Below are positions 1 through 5,026 of a stretch of 5,026 nt of DNA, piece after piece. The notes beneath the pieces were generated by a model. That model did not search any database and was not told the origin of the DNA. It saw only the letters and a program-made list of their open reading frames with translations. Every line of letters begins with the position of its first letter. The stretch's first letter is position 1. This DNA is from Chitinophagales bacterium (GTDB lineage Bacteria; Bacteroidota; Bacteroidia; Chitinophagales; UBA8649), in assembly GCA_016777395.1 (NCBI GenBank), contig JADHRO010000150.1:1-5026 (forward strand). The letters are read 5' to 3'. A program made the position numbers and the translations under genes.

Positions 1-1
1 G

Positions 2-766
2 GCTTGCCGAAGTCAAATCAATGAAACCCAAGAGAGACTGAGTAATATCGTTGAGTCTAAGCAGTTTGAAATTATTTCTGTAGACTTAAGTGATTTTAAT
101 AGCATCAATTCACTGGTAGATCAGCTTTCTCAAAAGAATATTGCTTTGGATGTTGCCATTTTTAACGCAGCTATGGTGCCAAGTGGCGCAAATAAGCTAG
201 CCAGTGGATTGGATGAAATGTTTCAAGTGAATTACCTATCCAAGTTTTATTTGGTAAATAGCTTGCTCAATAATAATTTAATTCCTTCAGCCGCACGTAT
301 TATTTTTATTTCCTCAGAATCCCATCGAACCAATAAAGCAATTGATTTTCAAAACTTAGGAATCTTTGAGGAATATAATATGGGTAAGGTGATTGAACTT
401 TATGGCTATTATAAATTGGTCTTAAATACTTTTGCCGTTCAGCTTTCTCGACGATTGTCAAAAGAATCTAAAAATATTGACGTATTTGCCATGTGTCCGG
501 GTCCTGTCAACTCCAATATTGCGCGAAAAGCACCAGCATGGGTGCAGCCAATTTTGAAAGGAGTTTTTACTTTATTTTTTAGCTCGCCAGAAAAGGCGGC
601 TAAACCAGCGATTTATTTAGCATGTGCCAAGGATATAAGCGGTAGGGAAAATTTATACTTGCATTTGATGCAAGACAAAGCTATGGATGATAAAGCACTA
701 AAACCCACCAATGGGATAGCTCTTTGGCAACGTTCGGAAGAATTACTGGCTGCGCTGAAGATATAA
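2..766 (+). CDS. Short-chain dehydrogenase/reductase, 5'-truncated
   Basis: The reading frame is open from base 2 and encodes 254 residues, so the start lies left of the window. The TTG at 146 is internal. Family features are visible in order (numbered from the window edge): an ACR segment at 1-3, as in the retinol-dehydrogenase-like SDR branch; VDLSD at 27-31, the usual adenine-pocket Asp region; FNAA at 54-57 in place of the NAG motif; FQVNYLSKF with the conserved Asn at 78; the catalytic-type serines in FISSESHR near 104; YGYYK at 134-138 carrying the Tyr-x3-Lys pair; and CPGPV at 165-169. The missing piece is about 35 residues containing the glycine-rich TGxxxGIG NAD(P)-binding motif. The protein is probably a cytosolic NAD(P)-dependent oxidoreductase acting on a hydrophobic alcohol or carbonyl compound, but the substrate cannot be read from sequence. 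It converges on the SRPBCC gene and overlaps it by 24 bp. Confidence 0.93.
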   Translation, partial: ACRSQINETQERLSNIVESKQFEIISVDLSDFNSINSLVDQLSQKNIALDVAIFNAAMVPSGANKLASGLDEMFQVNYLSKFYLVNSLLNNNLIPSAARIIFISSESHRTNKAIDFQNLGIFEEYNMGKVIELYGYYKLVLNTFAVQLSRRLSKESKNIDVFAMCPGPVNSNIARKAPAWVQPILKGVFTLFFSSPEKAAKPAIYLACAKDISGRENLYLHLMQDKAMDDKALKPTNGIALWQRSEELLAALKI

Positions 767-1192
767 GTCTTCAGCACGCTTTTTTAAGCTGACCCCAACC
801 GAGTCAAATCCATTTTGAATGTCTTTTTTGAAGCCCAGCATGACGAGTGGAACTAATAAACCCCAAAACTTATCATAGGTATAGTACTTTGTTTTAATCG
901 GACTAAGCACTTCTAATATTTGTGCCCGTTCAGTGCGCACAGGAAAGGTTTTGGTGATACCCCAAGCGATAGACTCTTCGGTTTTGTTCCACAGTAAAGT
1001 TTCTGTTTGTATTCTGATTTTTTTATTCTGCTTCATATCAACATGCAGATGAACGGGGTTGCCAATTACCAAGTCGCACTCAATTTTCGGTGTGAATGGA
1101 TTCCATAGATGATAATTATCAAAATCCAGTAATATCTCCCAAACCAGGGATTTTGGAGCTTCAATTTCTATTTGGGATTCAATTATTTGCAT
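743..1192 (-). CDS. SRPBCC-fold (START/polyketide-cyclase-like) protein
   Basis: This is a complete 149-residue protein starting at ATG 1192-1190. The N-terminus has the standard pattern of the SRPBCC superfamily: beta strand IESQIEIEAP, then the helix with VWEILLDFDNYHLWNPF at 18-33, whose W-x-x-L-x-D-x-x-x-Y-x-x-W-N-P-F spacing is typical. The C-terminus (about 111-145) is the long amphipathic helix that closes the hydrophobic cavity. The length is normal for single-domain members. There is no signal peptide, so it should be cytosolic. Members bind or act on hydrophobic ligands, and the particular ligand cannot be predicted here. The last 24 bp overlap the 3' end of the convergent SDR gene. 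No Shine-Dalgarno sequence precedes the start. Its position beside an SDR could reflect shared lipid or polyketide chemistry, but the convergent arrangement argues against co-transcription. Confidence 0.88.
   Translation of the reverse strand: MQIIESQIEIEAPKSLVWEILLDFDNYHLWNPFTPKIECDLVIGNPVHLHVDMKQNKKIRIQTETLLWNKTEESIAWGITKTFPVRTERAQILEVLSPIKTKYYTYDKFWGLLVPLVMLGFKKDIQNGFDSVGVSLKKRAEDLYLQRSQ
754..785 (+). terminator. Rho-independent-type terminator of the SDR gene
   Basis: A perfect 8-bp inverted repeat, GCTGAAGA (754-761) and TCTTCAGC (768-775), encloses a 6-nt loop and is followed after ACGC by six T residues (780-785). The SDR stop codon TAA (764-766) lies in the loop. The 4-nt gap before the T tract weakens the match to a classic terminator. 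On the minus strand the same hairpin is inside the SRPBCC coding sequence and is not followed by a T run, so it should act only on plus-strand transcripts. Confidence 0.55.
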
Positions 1193-1258
1193 GACATTTA
1201 TATTGCGGATAACTGCTCAATATTTTATTAAACATAAAGATAGTAAGAATCAGTCTTT

Positions 1259-1308
1259 TATTTGATTACATCTATTTGATCGGTTATCAAATATTCAATG
1301 AATATTTG
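1259..1308. repeat. Clustered direct and inverted repeats in the intergenic region
   Basis: Within 50 bp there are two direct copies of TATTTGAT (1259-1266 and 1273-1280), an inverted copy ATCAAATA (1286-1293) five bases after the second, and a perfect 9-bp inverted repeat CAAATATTC (1288-1296) / GAATATTTG (1300-1308) around AAT. The two inverted repeats share bases 1288-1293, so only one of the two hairpins could form at a time. The block lies between the divergent SRPBCC gene and the lipoprotein operon, 67 bp from the SRPBCC start codon. A transcription-factor operator is the simplest reading and an RNA switch is possible. The region is AT-rich, so chance contributes. Confidence 0.45.
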
Positions 1309-1397
1309 GCTTATCTCTTGAAATTATTTGACCACAATAAAAATTCTTTATTTCACGCTCAATTGTTTATATTTACTATAGTTCAAATCTAAGTGCT

Positions 1398-2312
1398 ATC
1401 AGGTATTCAACTCACATTTTATTTTTTCTTTTGCTTCTTGCACTCAGTGCTTGTGAGAAGGAAGAAATATTTATACCAGATAATGACCCTTTAGATGACA
1501 CGTACATATCTACGCTTCAAGTAGAGAATTATATCAATAGAATATTTATTGATTTAATTGGTCGAGAACCCTTAGATACTGAAATGGCACTCGAGTTAAC
1601 TACTCTTCAAAATGCTGAACTCAGCGAAGAAGCTCGAAGAAGTTTAATCGAAAAACTGCAAAGTGATGTTGCCATAATTCCTGGCGATTCGACTTACCAA
1701 CGCGCCTATTATTATAGATTGTTTGAAGTGGTAAAAGCTCGTATGATCGAGGGTGTTGAGAATGACTATCTTTTAGAGGATAGAAATAATTTTGTGAATT
1801 CTATGCAAGCGGCTATGGCTTCCGGAGATTCTGCAAATGCGGCTTATCACAGGGATCAAGTGAATGAGATAGATGCAGTTTTAGCCATTCCGCAAAACTA
1901 CATGAAAGATTCAATAGGCATTCAAGAAGTCTTTTATAGAATGATTGATAATTATGTCTATGATATCATTAACATGAATACCTTCAATTTTGTAAATGCA
2001 ACATTTTACGATTTATTCTATCGCTTTCCAACCCAACAGGAATATGATATTTCATTCGAGATGATTGAAAATAATGTGTCTGGTGTTATCGTTGGAATGC
2101 CAGGAACGAATAGGGGAGAGTTCATGGAAATAATGTCCTCATCTTCTCAATTCTATGAAGGACTCATTATATGGGCTTACCAGAGCTTGTTGGTAAGGGA
2201 ACCTTCAGCTGCAGAGATTCAGTATCACATGAGCTATTTCGCTTCAGATAAAAATTTCCAAGAGCTTCAAATGCAGATTATGATTACGAATGAGTACGCA
2301 AATTTTGAATAA
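1398..2312 (+). CDS. Predicted surface lipoprotein with DUF1549-like helical modules
   Basis: The frame encodes a lipoprotein with lipobox LSAC and the acylated Cys at residue 19 if translation begins at ATC 1398. The only canonical start is TTG 1431, which would leave just seven residues before the Cys, too short for a signal peptide; I chose 1398 because it gives a normal n-region (Arg, His) and hydrophobic core. The mature protein begins C-E-K-E-E, fitting the Bacteroidota surface-export signal. Three segments share the pattern aromatic-x(2-3)-hydrophobic-x(2)-R-x-P-x(3)-E: IGREPLDTE near 54-62, YRFPTQQE near 208-215 and VREPSAAE near 266-273. The first, with the following helices, resembles the start of DUF1549 domains. 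The remainder is mainly helical and acidic. It is the first gene of a four-gene operon and its TAA abuts the next GTG start. No enzymatic motif is visible and the function is unknown. Confidence 0.8.
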   Translation: MRYSTHILFFLLLLALSACEKEEIFIPDNDPLDDTYISTLQVENYINRIFIDLIGREPLDTEMALELTTLQNAELSEEARRSLIEKLQSDVAIIPGDSTYQRAYYYRLFEVVKARMIEGVENDYLLEDRNNFVNSMQAAMASGDSANAAYHRDQVNEIDAVLAIPQNYMKDSIGIQEVFYRMIDNYVYDIINMNTFNFVNATFYDLFYRFPTQQEYDISFEMIENNVSGVIVGMPGTNRGEFMEIMSSSSQFYEGLIIWAYQSLLVREPSAAEIQYHMSYFASDKNFQELQMQIMITNEYANFE

Positions 2313-2798
2313 GTGAAAAAAATAGGTTTCATATTATTGCTTGTATTAACTGTGCTTTCTGGGTGTAAGAAAGATGAGCCAGTAAAATATGGATTAAAGT
2401 CGACAGATATCTTAACCCCCAGTGTGAATAAGGATAAACAAAAAACTCCTGCTCAATATATTGCGGTCTTGTATGTCAATTTATTCCAACAAGCTATTTC
2501 TACTGCAGATCAAGTAGAGATCGAGCGCTTGCTTCGTTCAATTGGAGATAAGCGTCTGGCCTATGAATTGATAATTTCAAGCTACATGAATGATCCGCAA
2601 GTTATTTTGCCTGCTTATACGGACATGCGTGCCGATTTGGATCAATTTATCATGGATACCTATGAAAGATTTTATGTCCGACCACCTACTCAATTGGAGC
2701 AGGAATACATGAAAAACTACTTAGAAAATAATATAGATATTACTCCAGAGTTGGTTTATTTTGCTTTTGCAATTTCGGACGAATCATTCTTTTATTAA
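2313..2798 (+). CDS. Small predicted surface lipoprotein, DUF1549/DUF1553-like module
   Basis: This 161-residue protein starts at GTG 2313, directly after the TAA of the preceding gene. The start is supported by a textbook lipoprotein signal: MKK, a hydrophobic core, and LSGC with Cys at 18. The mature end reads C-K-K-D-E, again the Bacteroidota export-signal pattern. The mature part is all-helical in appearance. Residues 112-140 contain YERFYVRPPTQLEQEY, the same aromatic-R-x-P-T-x-x-E module found three times in the upstream protein, and residues 49-75 (YIAVLYVNLFQQ) look like a degenerate copy without R-x-P. The module resembles the C-terminal part of DUF1553 proteins, where an R-x-P-T-x-E segment is common; this is recognition by pattern, not a proven match. 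The zero spacing implies translational coupling with the upstream gene. It probably acts as a small structural partner of its neighbours; no catalytic residues are seen. Confidence 0.85.
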   Translation: MKKIGFILLLVLTVLSGCKKDEPVKYGLKSTDILTPSVNKDKQKTPAQYIAVLYVNLFQQAISTADQVEIERLLRSIGDKRLAYELIISSYMNDPQVILPAYTDMRADLDQFIMDTYERFYVRPPTQLEQEYMKNYLENNIDITPELVYFAFAISDESFFY

Positions 2799-2811
2799 TT
2801 AGTTTATTACA

Positions 2812-4155
2812 ATGAAAAGAAGAGAATTTATTAAAAAAGTGACGGCTGCTACATTAGCGTCGGCTGTTTCACCCTACCTCTTAAAAGGAGCACCTCTGCC
2901 TCAAAGCGGTGGCGGACCACACATTGTATTTGTTGCATTCGCCGGAGGCGTTCGACAGCAGGAATCTGTTTTGCAGCGTTATCTTACCGATAGCCAGGGT
3001 TTAGTTGGGAGTGCATACGAAGGAAATATAATGTACAATATGCTAAATGGGGGAAGTCCAACAGATAAAATTGTTTACGGGATTGATCCCGCGAGTGGCT
3101 TAGCTGGCTCTCAGCCTATTCCTACCATATTGTCTCAATCCTTGCAATCACAAGGAACCCTATTTAAAGAGGTGAAAGCTGCGGGAGTTGGCCATTATAG
3201 TGGTTTGGTATCGCTTATGACAGGGTCAAAGTTTGTCAATCAAGGTTTGCGTCAACGACCGGCCATGCCTACTATTTTTGAATACGCTCGAAAGTTTATG
3301 AATTTGAAGGCTACCGAAACTTGGTTTATAGGAAATGGTATAGGTAATTCGACACCTTTGTTAAACCACAGTAATCATCCTGATTTTGGGGTTGATTTTG
3401 GTGCAAATTTCCTATCTCCTAGTGTCACATTCGGTGCTGAAGGTGACGAACATATTCAGTATGCGAAAGTCTATCATCCTGATGAAGAGCTTGGCAAAAT
3501 ATATGAAATGCAAAATTTCTTGAATAATGCCTATAATACAGAGAGTGATGATTTTGGGGGTATAGAAAATACCATTGAAGAGAAACATGACATCAAGCAG
3601 TTTATAAGAGAAACATTCTTTAAGAAGAATGCCGGTGCAATTGCTCATCCTCCTGTGAGTGACAATAATGATCTGCAAACGGTTGGTTATACTTGCGAGG
3701 TATTGAAATGGTTTAAGCCCAAAATTACCGTTGTCAATATGAATGCGGTGGATCAAGGGCACGATAATTTTTCTTCTTACCTAAAGAATCTGCATCGAGC
3801 AGATCATGCAGTAGGGCATTTATGGAATTACATTCAAACTCAGATTCCTGAAATGGCAGGGAACACCTACTTAATAGCTTGTCCCGAACATGGTCGAAAT
3901 TTGGATCCCAACAGTATATTAGATCAAAATGATTGGTTAGCCTATGACCATAGCGATTTAAATTCTACCAGAATATTTAGTTTGATAGCAGGTCCTGGGG
4001 TTGATGCGAATTTATCCGTTGGAAGTGAAAGCAATCCTATTGGTGACATATCAGATTGTGTGTTAACTATGGCAGAAATTTTAGGTATAAAATCACAAGT
4101 TCAAGGGGAAGGTTTAGTAAGTAGTGATGCTGTTTCATTTTTTGATAGAATTTAA
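2812..4155 (+). CDS. Tat-exported DUF1501/alkaline-phosphatase-superfamily-like protein
   Basis: This 447-residue protein begins at ATG 2812, 13 nt after the previous gene. Residues 3-9 are RREFIKK, a clear twin-arginine motif, followed by a mild hydrophobic stretch and a likely cleavage region near 25-30, so it should be exported folded, probably with a metal cofactor. The mature part follows the DUF1501 layout in the alkaline phosphatase clan: VFVAFAGGVR at 39-48, GHYSGLVSLMTG at 127-138, VDQGHDNF at 313-320 followed by a helix with RADHAVGHLW, ACPEHGRN at 356-363, YDHSD at 378-382, and a C-terminal LIAGPGV and LTMAEILGI. Asp314, His317, His360 and His380 are plausible metal ligands. The first-site Asp common in sulfatases and phosphatases (DG-x-R) is absent; AGG stands there. 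No type IX C-terminal sorting domain is seen. The substrate and activity are unknown. The operon context pairs it with DUF1549-like and cytochrome-like lipoproteins. Confidence 0.85.
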   Translation: MKRREFIKKVTAATLASAVSPYLLKGAPLPQSGGGPHIVFVAFAGGVRQQESVLQRYLTDSQGLVGSAYEGNIMYNMLNGGSPTDKIVYGIDPASGLAGSQPIPTILSQSLQSQGTLFKEVKAAGVGHYSGLVSLMTGSKFVNQGLRQRPAMPTIFEYARKFMNLKATETWFIGNGIGNSTPLLNHSNHPDFGVDFGANFLSPSVTFGAEGDEHIQYAKVYHPDEELGKIYEMQNFLNNAYNTESDDFGGIENTIEEKHDIKQFIRETFFKKNAGAIAHPPVSDNNDLQTVGYTCEVLKWFKPKITVVNMNAVDQGHDNFSSYLKNLHRADHAVGHLWNYIQTQIPEMAGNTYLIACPEHGRNLDPNSILDQNDWLAYDHSDLNSTRIFSLIAGPGVDANLSVGSESNPIGDISDCVLTMAEILGIKSQVQGEGLVSSDAVSFFDRI

Positions 4156-4158
4156 TCT

Positions 4159-5026
4159 ATGCTGAAATTATCTACTCATATCTTTTTGGCTGGTTTTTTT
4201 ATAGCGCTTATGCAGGCATGTGGCAAAGACGATTTGCCACCTAATCCATTCGACGGGAACAATCTCAACGATAGTACACAAACCATATACCTGGAGCCAA
4301 GCAGCATTGAAGGATTGCAGCAGAATGTCTTTAAACCAACTTGCGCGAATTCAGGGTGCCACGATGGGTCCTTCGAGCCAGATTTTCGAACCATTGAAAG
4401 TACTTATTACTCATTGGTTTATCATGATATCATCAAGCAAAACCCATCCAACCCATTGGATTATAGAGTTTTGCCCGGAAATGCGAATCAATCCATTATC
4501 ATGGAAAGGCTCACAGTTGATATCGGTGGAAATTCAGGTATTATGCCACTGGCAGTCGATCCGAATAGCGATTGGGAAATTAACAAGGCAAGCTATATCC
4601 AGAATTTAAGAGATTGGATAAATGACGGTGCAAAAGATGTATTCGGCAACCCCAGTCAATCCCTGAATTTTAAACCCCAACTGCTGGGGTTTGTGGTAAC
4701 AAAAACAGGCAATTTAACACCTTTAAGTAGGAATATAGATGGGTTTATTGAGATACCTAATGGTACGTCATCTATCGATTTGTATCTAGCAATAGACGAT
4801 AGGGAGACACCAGCCAATGATTATATCTTAAATGACATACAAATTTCGATATCGGCAGATGATTTTTCTTCTGCGAGCAATGATACACTTCAGTTCATTA
4901 ATGCTCAAAATTTTATGGGCTATTCGGGTACAATGATTCCTTATCAATTTAAAATTACCATTAACAATCCAATAGGACTTTGGTCTCAAAATCAACGCCT
5001 ATTTCTAAACATCAAGGTAGATGATG
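4159..5026 (+). CDS. Cytochrome-c-like predicted surface lipoprotein, 3'-truncated
   Basis: The gene starts at ATG 4159, 3 nt after the preceding stop, and stays open for 289 codons to the right edge. It has a lipoprotein signal with LMQAC and Cys at 21; the mature end is C-G-K-D-D, matching the surface-export signal. Residues 52-150 look like a small cytochrome c domain: C62-A-N-S-G-C67-H68, a CX4CH heme-attachment-type motif rather than CXXCH; a PGNANQSIIMERL segment typical of such domains; Met129 in GIMPL as a candidate sixth ligand; and a closing helix with RDWINDGA. From about residue 172 the sequence becomes beta-rich with many Asn, Asp, Ser and Thr, probably an Ig-like or sandwich domain, and is incomplete. 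It may move electrons at the cell surface or simply carry a structural disulfide; heme attachment is inferred only from the motif. It is the fourth gene of the operon. Confidence 0.85.
   Translation, partial: MLKLSTHIFLAGFFIALMQACGKDDLPPNPFDGNNLNDSTQTIYLEPSSIEGLQQNVFKPTCANSGCHDGSFEPDFRTIESTYYSLVYHDIIKQNPSNPLDYRVLPGNANQSIIMERLTVDIGGNSGIMPLAVDPNSDWEINKASYIQNLRDWINDGAKDVFGNPSQSLNFKPQLLGFVVTKTGNLTPLSRNIDGFIEIPNGTSSIDLYLAIDDRETPANDYILNDIQISISADDFSSASNDTLQFINAQNFMGYSGTMIPYQFKITINNPIGLWSQNQRLFLNIKVDD
4672..4692 (+). repeat. Intragenic inverted repeat (possible mRNA hairpin)
   Basis: AAACCCCA (4672-4679) and TGGGGTTT (4685-4692) form a perfect 8-bp inverted repeat around a 5-nt loop. It lies in the coding sequence for K-P-Q-L-L-G-F, at the boundary between the cytochrome-like domain and the beta-rich domain. 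No T run follows, so it is not a terminator. It may be chance, or may slow translation between the two domains. Confidence 0.3.

Noticed and set aside
703..714. Small minus-strand hairpin (CCCA/TGGG followed by TTTT) as a terminator for the SRPBCC gene
   Set aside because: The stem is only 4 bp and would be too weak to call.
146..766. A complete 206-residue SDR starting at TTG 146
   Set aside because: The frame is open to the left edge and upstream codons encode expected SDR elements (ACR and VDLSD), so this start is internal.
1235..1242. Bacteroidota -7-like element (TATCTTTA on the minus strand) for the SRPBCC gene
   Set aside because: It differs from TAnnTTTG at the last base and no TTTG-type -33 element is found at a suitable distance.
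1327..1375. TTTG (1327-1330) and TATATTTA (1368-1375) as a -33/-7 promoter for the operon
   Set aside because: The spacing of 37 nt is too long and the -7 match is imperfect.
1393..1430. GTG 1393 as the start of the first operon gene through a frameshift in the T-rich run
   Set aside because: It is in a different frame and would need an indel; the resulting n-region has no positive charge, whereas the in-frame upstream residues already form a good signal peptide.
3412..3762. Minus-strand 116-residue open frame
   Set aside because: It lies wholly antisense within the DUF1501-like gene, has no recognisable motif, and the plus-strand frame carries clear family features.
4176..4394. Minus-strand 72-residue open frame
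   Set aside because: It is antisense to the signal peptide and heme-motif region of the cytochrome-like lipoprotein and shows no family features.
4220..4609. Plus-strand 129-residue open frame
   Set aside because: It is an out-of-frame shadow of the cytochrome-like lipoprotein, whose frame has a lipobox, a CX4CH motif and no stop to the window edge.

Overview
The window looks like chromosome from a member of the Bacteroidota (Flavobacteriia, Cytophagia or Saprospiria type; the genus cannot be told from sequence alone). The reasons are AT-rich DNA, no clear Shine-Dalgarno sequences before the genes, and three lipoproteins whose mature N-termini read C-x-K-(D/E)-(D/E), which matches the lipoprotein export signal described for Bacteroidota surface lipoproteins. 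There are no RNA genes, CRISPR arrays, insertion sequences or other mobile elements visible.

Left part (2-1192): a 5'-truncated short-chain dehydrogenase/reductase on the plus strand runs tail-to-tail into a small SRPBCC-fold protein on the minus strand. The two reading frames overlap by 24 bp. A hairpin followed by six T residues, a likely terminator for the reductase, lies in this junction with the reductase stop codon in its loop. These two genes look like ordinary housekeeping or accessory metabolism.

Middle (1193-1397): about 200 bp without a gene, the divergent control region for the SRPBCC gene and the operon to the right. It holds a compact set of direct and inverted TATTTGAT-type repeats (1259-1308) that could be an operator or alternative RNA hairpins. 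No convincing promoter could be assigned.

Right part (about 1398-5026): a tight plus-strand operon of four exported proteins with gaps of 0, 13 and 3 nt. In order these are a lipoprotein with DUF1549-like helical modules, a small lipoprotein with a related module, a Tat-exported DUF1501/alkaline-phosphatase-superfamily-like protein, and a lipoprotein with a cytochrome-c-like CX4CH segment that runs off the right edge. The last gene has no stop in the window.

Taken together, the operon resembles a split and reduced form of the planctomycete-type set in which a PSCyt1-DUF1549-DUF1553 protein is paired with a DUF1501 protein. Here the parts are separate polypeptides, three of them predicted surface lipoproteins. 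This is an inference from motifs and gene order; the biochemical role of such sets is unknown to me. The first gene of the operon also has an unresolved start: its signal peptide is encoded in frame, but no ATG, GTG or TTG lies far enough upstream to start it.
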